Assembly: GCA_030066975.1 (NCBI GenBank)
Contig: JASJAO010000001.1
Span: 1-64,000, forward strand
Length of the DNA stretch: 64,000 nt
DNA from: Henriciella sp.
GTDB lineage: Bacteria > Pseudomonadota > Alphaproteobacteria > Caulobacterales > Hyphomonadaceae
Direction: 5' to 3'
How positions within the stretch are numbered: the first letter of the stretch is position 1; each line of letters opens with the position of its first letter. This document shows, piece by piece, positions 7,569 through 15,788 of this stretch. The notes under the pieces were generated by a model. It had not been told where the DNA came from and did not search any database. It worked only from the letters and a program-made list of their open reading frames with translations. The translations under genes and the position numbers were made by a program.

Positions 7569-8513
7569 ATGCACGCTGATCCCAACCTCTACGATTACTG
7601 GCCGTATGAAGGCCGTCCGAAGATCACCTGGCCGGGGGGAAAGAAGCTGGCCTTCTGGATCGCGCCGAATATCGAGTATTACGAGTTCCAGCCCCCCCAC
7701 AATGACAAGCGCCCCGGCTGGCCGCGCGGCAATCCGGACGTAGTCGCCTATTCTCAGCGCACTTGGGGCAACACAGTCGGCCACTGGCGGATGATGGATC
7801 TGTTCGATAAGTATAACCTGCGTGGCTCGATCTCGCTCTCCACAGCGCTCGTCGATCATCACCCGGAAATCATTGAGGCGGTGAATGCGCGGAGCTGGGA
7901 GTTCTTCTCCCACGGGATCTACAACACGCGCTATTCCTATGGCATGTCGCAAAGCCAAGAAGTGGCCGTGCTGAAGGACAGCATTGAAACCGTCGAGCGC
8001 GCCACCGGCCAGCGCATTCGGGGGTATCTCGCCCCAGCGCTGACCCATACCGAGCACACGCTCGGCCTCATCGCCGAGCATGAGTTCTGGTACACCTGCG
8101 ACCTGTTCCAGGACGACCAGCCGCAACCGATCAAGACCAAGACTGGCAAGTTGGTCTCAATGCCCTATTCGCTGGAGGTGAATGACGTCATTACCTACCT
8201 GGTGCAGGGCTATAGCCCGCAACGTTACGCCGATCTGCTGATCCGTCACTTTGATCAGTTGCTGGAAGAAGGCGAGCAGTCCGGCACGGTGATGTGCATT
8301 CCGCTACATGCCTATCTGGTCAGCCAACCGCACCGCTTGCGCGTGTTCGAACAGGCGCTGAAACACATTTGCAGCCACCGCGGCGATGTCTGGTTCGCAA
8401 CCGGGTCAGAGATCGCGGAATATTATCGCGAGACTTATTGGGATCAGACGCTGGCGGACGTCGCCGCGCGCGGTGTTGCGACAGGAGGGACCGGCTTTGC
8501 CCCAATCTCCTAA
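7569..8513 (+). CDS. PuuE-like CE4 polysaccharide-deacetylase-fold hydrolase
   Basis: 314 residues, the size of metal-independent allantoinase PuuE and related urate-catabolism proteins. Recognisable blocks are LAFWIAPNIEYYEF at the N-terminus, WRMMDLFDKYNLRGSISLST, WEFFSHGIYNTRYSYGMSQ and IRGYLAPALTHTEHT. The family hydrolyses cyclic amide or ureide bonds (allantoin, and reportedly cyclic imides) rather than polysaccharides. The start has GGAGG nearby. Second of at least five plus-strand genes; its 3' end overlaps the next deacetylase gene by 17 bp. Together with its two relatives in this window it suggests repeated use of ring-opening chemistry. Confidence 0.82.
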   Translation: MHADPNLYDYWPYEGRPKITWPGGKKLAFWIAPNIEYYEFQPPHNDKRPGWPRGNPDVVAYSQRTWGNTVGHWRMMDLFDKYNLRGSISLSTALVDHHPEIIEAVNARSWEFFSHGIYNTRYSYGMSQSQEVAVLKDSIETVERATGQRIRGYLAPALTHTEHTLGLIAEHEFWYTCDLFQDDQPQPIKTKTGKLVSMPYSLEVNDVITYLVQGYSPQRYADLLIRHFDQLLEEGEQSGTVMCIPLHAYLVSQPHRLRVFEQALKHICSHRGDVWFATGSEIAEYYRETYWDQTLADVAARGVATGGTGFAPIS

Positions 8514-9420
8514 ATTACCTGACGATTATCTAAAATACCCCAACCGCCAGTACGGCATGGACAACCCGCATTATGGCTGGGACCCGGCGGATCGGCGCGC
8601 GCCTTTCAAACTGAAGGGCGACACCAAAGCGACTACGACCATTATCGTACCCGTTGAGTTCTTCCCGCTGAGCCCGCCCGCCAAGCCGTTCGCGCATCCC
8701 GGCGCCATGAAGACGCCTTACCCCGACCTCCGCCATTTCACGACCCGCGATTATGGCAACCGGGTCGGCCTCTATCGCCTGCTGCGCGCCTTTGCGGCCG
8801 AAGGCGTGAAAGCCACATTCGCAGTCAACGCAGAGGTCGCGCGGCGCTATCCGCCACTGCTCGCGACGATAGAAGCAGGCGGGCATGAGATCGCCGCCCA
8901 TGGCGTCTCGACCGCGCACATTCATCATGACGGGCTCAGCGAAGCCGAGGAAAGCGCCCTGATCGCGGAGACGCGCACCGCATTCCCAGAGGCCAAGACC
9001 TGGATGAGCCCGGCGCGCAATGAGAGCTATCGCACGCTAGACCTACTCAGCGAGGCGGGCTTTGAGACGGTCCTCGACTGGGAGGCCGATCAGCGCCCCC
9101 TGTCGATGAGGACCAAGATGGGTTCAATCACCGCCCTGCCTCATTATGGCGAGCTGGGCGATTTCAAACTGCTGCTCGATCGCTCGCACTCTGAAGATGA
9201 GTGGGCTGATCAGATCATCGAGGCGGCGGCCTATAGTGTAGACCTTTACGACAAAGAAGGCGCATCTGCCCTCGCCTTTACGATGACGCCGTACATTGCG
9301 GGCCAACCTTTCCGTATTCACGCTGTGCGCCGCATTCTGAAAGCGCTCACCGCTACAGAAGGCCTAAGTCTCGCCACCGCCACCGACGCATCCGCCGCCT
9401 TCAAGGAGGCCATATCATGA
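8497..9420 (+). CDS. Second CE4 deacetylase-fold hydrolase (TTG start)
   Basis: 307 residues. The ORF is open from 8386 but the likely start is TTG at 8497, 8 bp after AGGAGG at 8483-8488, giving M-PQSPKLPDDY. CE4 features include YGNRVGLYRLLRAFAAEGVKATF, AEVARRYPPLLATIEAGGHEI and AAHGVSTAHIHHDGLSEAEE; His and Asp/Glu positions differ from the metal-binding deacetylases. The protein is related to but clearly distinct from its upstream neighbour. Its stop overlaps the nitrilase-like start (ATGA), so translation is coupled. May act on a related ring or be a partner subunit. Confidence 0.8.
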   Translation: MPQSPKLPDDYLKYPNRQYGMDNPHYGWDPADRRAPFKLKGDTKATTTIIVPVEFFPLSPPAKPFAHPGAMKTPYPDLRHFTTRDYGNRVGLYRLLRAFAAEGVKATFAVNAEVARRYPPLLATIEAGGHEIAAHGVSTAHIHHDGLSEAEESALIAETRTAFPEAKTWMSPARNESYRTLDLLSEAGFETVLDWEADQRPLSMRTKMGSITALPHYGELGDFKLLLDRSHSEDEWADQIIEAAAYSVDLYDKEGASALAFTMTPYIAGQPFRIHAVRRILKALTATEGLSLATATDASAAFKEAIS

Positions 9421-10532
9421 CCCGCCGCGAACTCCTCGCTGCCGCCGGTGCGGCCGCGCTCACTCTTCCCGTTTCCGCTCAAGGAGCCAAGCCCATGCGC
9501 TACACCGCCCTCGCGCTGCAAACCGTCTGCGACGCGGTCAATCAGGATGCCACGACCGAGGCCGCCCATGCGCGCATGGACGCGGCGATTGCCCGCGTGC
9601 GCGGCCAGATCGGATCAGCCAAGGGCTTCCTGAAAGGCTTTAATGGCTATGATGTGAAACTGGTCGTGCTACCGGAATACTGGATGACAGGCTTCCCATT
9701 GCGCGAAACCCGCGAAGAGTGGCAGGACAAGGCGGCGATCCCAATGGAAGGTGCCTTCCCTGATAAGCTCGCCGCCCTCGCGCAGACGTTCGGCATCTAT
9801 CTCTGCTCGAACCATTATGAGACCGACCCGAACTTCCCCGATCTCTATTTTCAGAGCAATGTTGTCTACGGCCCAAATGGCGACACGGTGCTGCGCTATC
9901 GCCGGATGATCTCACTCTACACACCAAGCCCCTATGATGTCTGGGACAAGTATCTCGACGTCTATGGCGAGGATGCGGTCTTCCCAGTGGCTGAGACAGA
10001 AATTGGCGCGCTCGGCACGATTGCGAGCGAGGAAATCCTCTATCCCGAAATCGCGCGGATGCATGCGTTCAAGGGCGCGGAAATCCTGCTCCACCCAACC
10101 AGCGAGGTGGGCGCGCCAACGCTGACGCCCAAGCACATTACCAAGAAAGCCCGCGCGATTGAGAACATTGCCTATGTCGTCTCGGCCAATAGCGCGCAAA
10201 TTATCGGCACACCCGTACCCGCCGCCTCGACCGATGGCATGTCGATCATTCTCGACTGGTATGGTCGCACCCTCGCCGAGGCCAATCAAGGCGAGACCCT
10301 CAATGCGAACGCCGTGCTCGATATAGGCGCCTTGCGCGACACCCGCCGCAAGACCGGCATGACCAACACGCTCTCGCGCCTACCGAACGCGGCTTTTGCC
10401 AGCGGCTATGCCGGCGCCAACCACGCCCCGGCCAACCGTACGCCCAACGGCCAGATGATTGAGCGCGCCGAGGCCATCGCGCAGCAGCAAGCCGTGATCG
10501 ACAAGCTCGCCGCCGCCGGCATCCTGAAATAG
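9417..10532 (+). CDS. Nitrilase-superfamily protein, Tat-exported, with altered catalytic triad
   Basis: 371 residues. The N-terminus MTRRELLAAAGAAALTLP looks like a twin-arginine signal. The carbon-nitrogen hydrolase fold follows: E87 in VVLPEYWMTG is the conserved Glu. The position normally occupied by the catalytic Lys reads YRR (R163), and the position of the nucleophilic Cys reads GTIASEEILYPE (S204). Canonical nitrilases and amidases use Glu-Lys-Cys, so this protein is either a binding or structural homologue or has changed chemistry. The rest of the fold (HPTSEVGAPTLTPKHITKKARAIEN) is well kept. Fourth gene of the amide/imide operon. Confidence 0.8.
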   Translation: MTRRELLAAAGAAALTLPVSAQGAKPMRYTALALQTVCDAVNQDATTEAAHARMDAAIARVRGQIGSAKGFLKGFNGYDVKLVVLPEYWMTGFPLRETREEWQDKAAIPMEGAFPDKLAALAQTFGIYLCSNHYETDPNFPDLYFQSNVVYGPNGDTVLRYRRMISLYTPSPYDVWDKYLDVYGEDAVFPVAETEIGALGTIASEEILYPEIARMHAFKGAEILLHPTSEVGAPTLTPKHITKKARAIENIAYVVSANSAQIIGTPVPAASTDGMSIILDWYGRTLAEANQGETLNANAVLDIGALRDTRRKTGMTNTLSRLPNAAFASGYAGANHAPANRTPNGQMIERAEAIAQQQAVIDKLAAAGILK

Positions 10533-10542
10533 GAGATCAGAC

Positions 10543-10965
10543 ATGACCGACTTCCCTGAATATCCGCCCTTCGTCCCGCGTTTGGACAAGACCTGCTATC
10601 TCGTCACCTGCACCGACGGGCCGGGCAGTGCGCCGCTGCGCGCCGAGCATCTCAAAGGTCATCTCGATCATGTTGAGGCAAACTGGACCCGCTATGTCAC
10701 GGCAGGTCCAATTCGTGAGCCGGGCGGCGAAGCGCTCGTCGGTTCAATTTTTCTGGTCCTCGCCGCCAATCTGGAAGAGGCCAAAGCCCTGATGAATGGT
10801 GATCCTTACCTCACCTGCGGGATGTATCAGACCATCACTTATCACGAATTTTCGAACTCGATCGGCCAGTATATTGGCGGCAAGATCTGGGAAAGCGCTG
10901 AGGCGATTGCCCATCGCGCAGCCGGTGGACCTACAGATGATCTCAGCCAGGGGGTCAAAGCGTGA
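10543..10965 (+). CDS. YciI-like protein
   Basis: 140 residues with the YCII-related pattern: CYLVTCTDGPGSAPLRAEHLKGHLDHVE, then AGPIREPGGEALVGSIFLV and a C-terminal helix. These ferredoxin-like proteins are small dimers that often act as auxiliary enzymes (dehydrochlorinase-like or muconolactone-isomerase-like) in aromatic and halo-compound pathways; the usual His-Asp pair is represented by H in the DGPGSAP/RAEHLKGHLDH region. It begins 10 bp after the nitrilase-like gene with AGGAGATC upstream, and its stop overlaps the next gene. Confidence 0.75.
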   Translation: MTDFPEYPPFVPRLDKTCYLVTCTDGPGSAPLRAEHLKGHLDHVEANWTRYVTAGPIREPGGEALVGSIFLVLAANLEEAKALMNGDPYLTCGMYQTITYHEFSNSIGQYIGGKIWESAEAIAHRAAGGPTDDLSQGVKA

Positions 10966-11717
10966 CGGACCGTATGAAACATCGCCGCATTCGCGGGCGC
11001 ATCCGCTACACCTCCAAAAAGCCTGAAATGCTGGATCAGGTCCGCGGCGATGAGATTTTCAACATCACGCACCATTCCGATGGCAAGATGACGGTCCGCG
11101 CGCATTGCGAGATTCACGAACCCGACCCGACAGTGATGCGGGACATCGTCTATTCAACTGATGAGAACTTCAATCCGATGGATTGCCATGTGCGCCTCAC
11201 CATTGGCGACGCATTCATGGGCTCAGGTTGGTTCAAGTTCAATCTTGACGAGAACCGCTCCGGATCGATCGAATGCGAGAGCTATGGGCCGTCCATCGGG
11301 CGCTTATCACAACGCGTAGAAACCGAAGGCGCGTTTGACGGCTTTGGAACCCACCCGATCATTGGCGATGCCCAAATGTGCCGGGTGATTGATCGTTCAA
11401 ACGGCCCCACCCGGCGCAATGTGCGGGTATTTCTACCCTCGCCAGACCATCGCGGCGCAACGCCCCCGATCATTTCAGAAGTGAATATCGGCCTTGAATA
11501 TGTTGGCGAAGACACGGTCACCGTCGAAGCGGGCACGTTCGAATGTTTCCATTTTCGTTATGTCGATGATGAAGGGCCCGGCATGGGCGGCACCCAACAT
11601 CCGTCTTACGACATGTGGGTGACCAGGGATGACTTCATCTTCGTCCAGGGCGGTGTGGGCGGCTATATGGCCACCTGGTACGAGCTGATCGAGCTCGATC
11701 ACCCAACCATTGGCTAA
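10962..11717 (+). CDS. Hypothetical protein, beta-rich (DUF3108-like C-terminal half)
   Basis: 251 residues. I do not recognise a confirmed family. The start GTG at 10962 overlaps the upstream TGA (GTGA) and follows a GGGG stretch; an ATG at 10974 is an alternative. The second half has the pattern YVGEDTVTVEAGTFECFHFRY, which resembles the beta-barrel core of DUF3108 proteins that bind hydrophobic molecules. No signal peptide, so it is probably cytoplasmic. Last gene of the plus-strand operon; its stop overlaps by 4 bp the stop of the convergent DUF1838 gene. Confidence 0.65.
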   Translation: MTDRMKHRRIRGRIRYTSKKPEMLDQVRGDEIFNITHHSDGKMTVRAHCEIHEPDPTVMRDIVYSTDENFNPMDCHVRLTIGDAFMGSGWFKFNLDENRSGSIECESYGPSIGRLSQRVETEGAFDGFGTHPIIGDAQMCRVIDRSNGPTRRNVRVFLPSPDHRGATPPIISEVNIGLEYVGEDTVTVEAGTFECFHFRYVDDEGPGMGGTQHPSYDMWVTRDDFIFVQGGVGGYMATWYELIELDHPTIG

Positions 11718-12511
11718 CCGCCAAAGCCGGTCGCCGGATCGCCCTGCTGGATGGCCTTAATCTCAGCGAGATCTGCCGGGGGGACAAGCCATTGCGGTTT
11801 ATTCTCTCTCGCCCAGGCCAGCAGCTCTGGCGGGAACTCCTCCTGGCTTTCCACCCGATGAGTCAGCAAGTGATAGATCGCCTGCTCCCCACCTGCCCAG
11901 GCGGGAAGCGCGCCATAGCGTTGCCAGCTCATCTGATGTGGCTCGTCAACACTGCCTTCGGGATGGATGAAGAAATCATAGTTCTCCCAGGCCTGATATT
12001 GCGCGCCGGTCGGAAGTGGAAAGTCGAGGAACACAGAGGCGGTAAAGGCCCACGTATCGCCCATCTTTCGCGCCGCAATACCGTCTTCTGAAATGATCTT
12101 CCGGACACGGTCACCCGTGCCCTGCGTTACGTCGCCATAGATACGCCCGTCTTCATAGCGGTACTCGATCAGCTGATACGGATAGGCGATCGGTTCAACT
12201 TTCTGTCCATTGTACTCCGTGATCACCTCGCCGGTTTCGACATCGGTATAGGCAAAGGTTTTGCGCGTCAGATGGATAACTTTTTCAGCGGGGTCTTCAG
12301 GCCAAATCACAGTGGAGCTGTCAAAGCCGATCATGCCAAACAGCTGCTCACCGGATGGATAGGCATAGATGCCGCCTTCAGACACCCAGTGCACCGGCTC
12401 TCCTGTCCCGGCCCGCGCATCGACCCATGCTTTCAGAGCGCCCTCTTCTGCCGAAGCCATCGCGCCGAGACAAACTGCGGCAACACTCAAACCGAAGAAA
12501 CGTGCAATCAT
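11714..12511 (-). CDS. Exported DUF1838 family protein
   Basis: 265 residues from the ATG at 12511, chosen over 12523 because GGAGG lies directly upstream and it opens the signal peptide MIARFFGLSVAAVCLGAMASAEE. The mature part has the DUF1838 signature of alternating Trp, Tyr and Gly: GGIYAYPSGEQLFGMIGFD, TDVETGEVITEYNGQKVEPIAYPYQLIEY. DUF1838 proteins are secreted, of unknown function, and recur in sphingomonad and hyphomonad catabolic islands. A second member lies at 52453-53373. Operator site 3 is upstream. Confidence 0.78.
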   Translation of the reverse strand: MIARFFGLSVAAVCLGAMASAEEGALKAWVDARAGTGEPVHWVSEGGIYAYPSGEQLFGMIGFDSSTVIWPEDPAEKVIHLTRKTFAYTDVETGEVITEYNGQKVEPIAYPYQLIEYRYEDGRIYGDVTQGTGDRVRKIISEDGIAARKMGDTWAFTASVFLDFPLPTGAQYQAWENYDFFIHPEGSVDEPHQMSWQRYGALPAWAGGEQAIYHLLTHRVESQEEFPPELLAWARENKPQWLVPPADLAEIKAIQQGDPATGFGG

Positions 12512-12528
12512 GGAAACCTCCAACTTTC

Positions 12529-12544
12529 GTTTGGTATATCTTTA
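12529..12544. promoter_or_regulatory. GATATATC operator, site 3 (degenerate)
   Basis: GTTTGGTATATCTTTA keeps the GGTATATC core but only about 10 of 16 consensus positions. It lies between the divergent DUF1838 and GntR genes and could give weak autoregulation of the regulator. Confidence 0.45.
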
Positions 12545-12661
12545 TCTTGAAGCTTTTTGAGAAGGCAATCTGATTCTCGGTCGCACGCGCTGTAGCGGCT
12601 GACGGCTTGGAGTTTGCAGCAAGCAGCGATAAAGCATCCTTACAGATCACGGATCAAAGCC

Positions 12662-13456
12662 ATGCCCGACACCATCTCCATGACCTTCACACCTGCCGAT
12701 ATTGATGAATCGGCGAGCATCCCATTGTACCAGCAGATCTACGACCTGCTGCGGGCGAAGATTATGGACGGCACCATGTCTTTGAATGATCGACTGCCCG
12801 CAGAGCAAGACCTCACTCAAGCGCTGGGTGTCTCCCGGATCACCGTGAAACGTGCAATGAATGAGTTGGCCGTCGCGGGTCTGGTGCGTCGCCAGCGGGG
12901 CATCGGCACGGTCGTGATCTATGATGTCGCGGCGCCGACCGTCAAAGGCAGCTTTGAGACGATGATTGATGGTCTGACCCGAATGGGGGTGGAGACCGAA
13001 GTACAGTTGCTCGACTGTACGGTCGGCACGGCGAGCCCCGCGATCTCAGAAGCGCTGGACCTCAAGGGCGGTAAAAGCGTCCAGCGGATCGTACGCTTAC
13101 GACGGTTGGATGGCGAACCTTTTTCCTATCTGGTCACCTATATCCCATACGACATCGCTGAAGGGTATGACGATGCGCAGCTTGCAACTGAATCTCTGAT
13201 CAAGTTGCTGGAGCAAGCGGGACATGCCCCGGTCGAGGCCGAACAAACCATTACAGCAACAGCAGCGGTGCCCGCCGTGGCGGCGAATCTCGGCGTTGCG
13301 CCAGGCTCGCCGCTCTTGCGCATTCACCGCATCATGAAAGATGCCAGTGGTCGTCCCGTGCAGGATATCACAGCCCACTACCGCGCGGATCGGTTTGAGT
13401 ACCATATGCGTCTGGCTCGCAACAATGCCGGGCAGAGGGACTGGACCACGGAATAA
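12662..13456 (+). CDS. GntR-family transcriptional regulator (HutC/UTRA type), probable regulator of the GATATATC regulon
   Basis: 264 residues from ATG 12662 (an in-frame ATG at 12614 lacks a better site). A GntR winged helix-turn-helix occupies about residues 20-86: IPLYQQIYDLLRAKIMDGT, LPAEQDLTQALGVSRITVKR, AGLVRRQRGIGTVV. A UTRA ligand-binding domain follows at about 105-250 (VQRIVRLRRLDGEPFSYLVTYI, LLRIHRIMKDASGRPVQDI). UTRA domains sense sugars, amino acids or aromatic or heterocyclic intermediates. It is the only regulator located inside the territory of the AAATGATATATC sites and is flanked by sites 3 and 4, so it is the best candidate to bind them. Direct proof is absent. Confidence 0.88.
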   Translation: MPDTISMTFTPADIDESASIPLYQQIYDLLRAKIMDGTMSLNDRLPAEQDLTQALGVSRITVKRAMNELAVAGLVRRQRGIGTVVIYDVAAPTVKGSFETMIDGLTRMGVETEVQLLDCTVGTASPAISEALDLKGGKSVQRIVRLRRLDGEPFSYLVTYIPYDIAEGYDDAQLATESLIKLLEQAGHAPVEAEQTITATAAVPAVAANLGVAPGSPLLRIHRIMKDASGRPVQDITAHYRADRFEYHMRLARNNAGQRDWTTE

Positions 13457-13487
13457 GCGACAAACTGGCGCTCGCCTTTCGCGATTT

Positions 13488-13503
13488 AAATGGTATATCA
13501 TTT
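13488..13503. promoter_or_regulatory. GATATATC operator, site 4
   Basis: AAATGGTATATCATTT, one mismatch from consensus. It ends only 15 bp before the ATG of the membrane-protein gene, so it lies in the leader or core promoter, as expected for repression. Confidence 0.8.
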
Positions 13504-13518
13504 GAATGCGGAGGTCGT

Positions 13519-14181
13519 ATGACTGATCAGGCCCTATTTGCACTCTTGCATGTGCTCGTCTTCGTCTACTGGCTCGGCGGAGATCTTGGCGCGTTTTATA
13601 CGAGCCGCTTCCTGACCCAGCCCAACGTGACCGCCGACCGCCGCTTGATGGCGGCGAAGATTGTCGGCGACGTCGATATGGCCCCTAGAACGGCTTTGAT
13701 CCTTGCTCTGCCGACGGGACTGCTTTTGGCCGAAAGCAATGGATGGCTCAGTCTGGGTTGGCCAGTCATCGGCGCCATCGTCGTTGCGTCACTTGCATGG
13801 TTGGCCATCGCCTGGAAACTTCACCTGGATCATGGCGGTTCGGCCGGTTGGGTAAAGGCGCTCGACTCGATACTTCGCTACGGTCTGCTCCTCTCTCTGA
13901 TCGGTATAAGCGGCCTGGCTTTCAGCCCAGCGATAGAGTTACCTTTATTCCTCACTCTCAAACTCTTGGCCCTGGCCGGCTGCGTCGCCTTGGGGCTATA
14001 CATCCGTGTCGTGCTCAAGCCGCTGGGTCCAGCTCTGGCAGGTTTGACAGGTTCAGACTCTGCGAACTCGGAAGCTGTGCTCGCGCGGACCTTGCAGCGC
14101 GCCCGCCCACTGGTGACGGGCATCTGGGTGCTCCTCATCTTTGCCGCGTTTCTTGGCCTCTGGACGCCGACCTCATTCTAG
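13519..14181 (+). CDS. Multi-pass membrane protein (WLGG family, paralogue A)
   Basis: 220 residues with about five or six hydrophobic segments. The N-terminal helix carries LHVLVFVYWLGGDLGAFYTSRF, which is shared with the protein at 39071 (LHIVAMVYWLGGEWGVFQTS); a conserved His precedes the WLGG loop. The layout recalls CopD-like or small quinone/haem-linked membrane proteins, but no established family name is supported. It starts an operon with an FAD oxidase and aldehyde dehydrogenase, so an electron-transfer or transport role for that oxidase is plausible. AGG-rich ribosome site upstream; operator site 4 overlaps the leader. Confidence 0.75.
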   Translation: MTDQALFALLHVLVFVYWLGGDLGAFYTSRFLTQPNVTADRRLMAAKIVGDVDMAPRTALILALPTGLLLAESNGWLSLGWPVIGAIVVASLAWLAIAWKLHLDHGGSAGWVKALDSILRYGLLLSLIGISGLAFSPAIELPLFLTLKLLALAGCVALGLYIRVVLKPLGPALAGLTGSDSANSEAVLARTLQRARPLVTGIWVLLIFAAFLGLWTPTSF

Positions 14182-14195
14182 GAGACTTTCGCCTC

Positions 14196-15788
14196 ATGGC
14201 TGACGATTTCAAATCCGCTTCCGACCTTTCTGGCGTCCTCAAACAGCAGCTCGGGGAAGACGGCCTGAGAGACGATCAGGCCAGCTGCGAGTTCATGAGC
14301 CAGGACATCTGGACGAAAGGCGAGACTGCCGCATTTGTCGCAACACCGAAGACGATCGAGGAGATGCAGGCGGCGGTGCGTGCCGCGCATGATCGCGGCA
14401 TCTCTCTTAACCCGCGCGGCGGCGGTTATTCCTATACGAAGGGTTACACGCCAGACCGTGACAATGTCGGCATTCTCGATCTGTCGCAGCTTAACAAAGT
14501 GGTCGAGGTCAACACCGAGGACATGTACGTCACCGTTCAGGCGGGTGTGACCTGGGCAGAGCTTTATGAAGCGCTGAGGCCCCATGGGGTTCGGACCCCC
14601 TTCTGGGGACCACTTTCAGGCATCGGATCGACAATTGGTGGCGGCCTGTCCCAGAACAATGCTTTCTTTGGCGCCGGAAAGTACGGCACGACCGGCGAAA
14701 GCTTGCTCTCAATCAGCGTCGTCCTGGCAGACGGCACACTGGTCAGAACCGGCACTGGCGGGACCAAAAACGGCAAACCGTTCTGGCGCTATTACGGCCC
14801 GGATCTGACGGGATTATTCTGCGGCGATACTGGTGCGCTCGGCTATAAGGCCGAAGCTACATTTCGCCTCATCCCCCTGCCAAAGGCGGAAGAAACGGCA
14901 AGCTTCGAATTCAGCACGCGCGCCGCTTGCGCAGAAGCTATGGCGCGGATGATGCGCGAGGATATTGCTTGTGAGATTTTCGGCTTCGACCCCAACCTGA
15001 CAAAAGTCCGCTTGGCCCGGGCCAGTCTGGTGTCTGATGCCAAGGCCCTGACCAACGTGATGAAAAGCCAGGGCTCGCTGCTCAAAGGTCTGCGCGAAGG
15101 CGCAAAGGTCGCGCTGGCCGGTCGCGGCTTTATGGACAAGGTAGATTACTCACTGCACGTCTGTGTCGAGGGACGGTCTGCAGCAGGCGTTAAGGAAGAC
15201 ATCCAGGTGCTCAGGGACATTGCTGCAGACCTTGGCGGCAAGGAGATTGAAAACTCGATCCCGAAAATCATCCGAGCCAACCCGTTTGGGCCGATGAACA
15301 ATATACTCGGTCCGCAGGGTGAGCGCTGGGTGCCGATCCACGGTATCGTGCCGGTCTCCGAAGGTCCGGCAACCTGGGCAGAGATTGAAGCCGGGTTCGA
15401 GGCCATGTCGGACGAACTCGACCAGCATGATATCCTGACCGGTTTTCTGATCACCAGCCTCGGCACAACCGGCTACCTGATTGAGCCGGTTTTCCTATGG
15501 CCTGAGGAAGTCTGGCCGATCCATGAGCACACCGTTGGCGAAGACTGGATGAAAAAGATCAAGCGTCACACCACCAATCCGGAGGCAACTGCGGTTGTCG
15601 AAAAGGCACGCCAAGTCGTGCTCGACGTGTTCAGCAAACGCGGCGGCGCGCATTTCCAGATCGGGCGAACCTATCCCTACCGGGAAGGCCGGGAGGAAGC
15701 CACCTGGAAACTGGTTGAGGCGATCAAGAACGCGGTGGATGAAAAAGGGATCGTGAATCCAGGCTCCCTGGGGCTTGGGGTAGAATGA
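14196..15788 (+). CDS. FAD-linked oxidoreductase (PCMH-type, GlcD/VAO-like)
   Basis: 530 residues from ATG 14196, which has AGGAGAC upstream; the frame is open far upstream (from 13743) but those codons are the antisense-like second frame of the membrane-protein gene. The FAD-binding PCMH domain is clear: LNPRGGGYSYTKGYTPDRDN, VTVQAGVTWAELYEALRPHG and STIGGGLSQNNAFFGAGKYG. The C-terminal half is a cap domain of the alcohol or hydroxy-acid oxidase kind. It probably oxidises a hydroxy or hydroxymethyl group to an aldehyde, which the coupled downstream aldehyde dehydrogenase would take on. Substrate unknown. Confidence 0.85.
   Translation: MADDFKSASDLSGVLKQQLGEDGLRDDQASCEFMSQDIWTKGETAAFVATPKTIEEMQAAVRAAHDRGISLNPRGGGYSYTKGYTPDRDNVGILDLSQLNKVVEVNTEDMYVTVQAGVTWAELYEALRPHGVRTPFWGPLSGIGSTIGGGLSQNNAFFGAGKYGTTGESLLSISVVLADGTLVRTGTGGTKNGKPFWRYYGPDLTGLFCGDTGALGYKAEATFRLIPLPKAEETASFEFSTRAACAEAMARMMREDIACEIFGFDPNLTKVRLARASLVSDAKALTNVMKSQGSLLKGLREGAKVALAGRGFMDKVDYSLHVCVEGRSAAGVKEDIQVLRDIAADLGGKEIENSIPKIIRANPFGPMNNILGPQGERWVPIHGIVPVSEGPATWAEIEAGFEAMSDELDQHDILTGFLITSLGTTGYLIEPVFLWPEEVWPIHEHTVGEDWMKKIKRHTTNPEATAVVEKARQVVLDVFSKRGGAHFQIGRTYPYREGREEATWKLVEAIKNAVDEKGIVNPGSLGLGVE

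Noticed and set aside
13743-14195. 150-codon upstream extension of the FAD oxidase frame
   Set aside because: It overlaps the membrane-protein gene in another frame and lacks a ribosome site; the FAD domain begins at the ATG at 14196.
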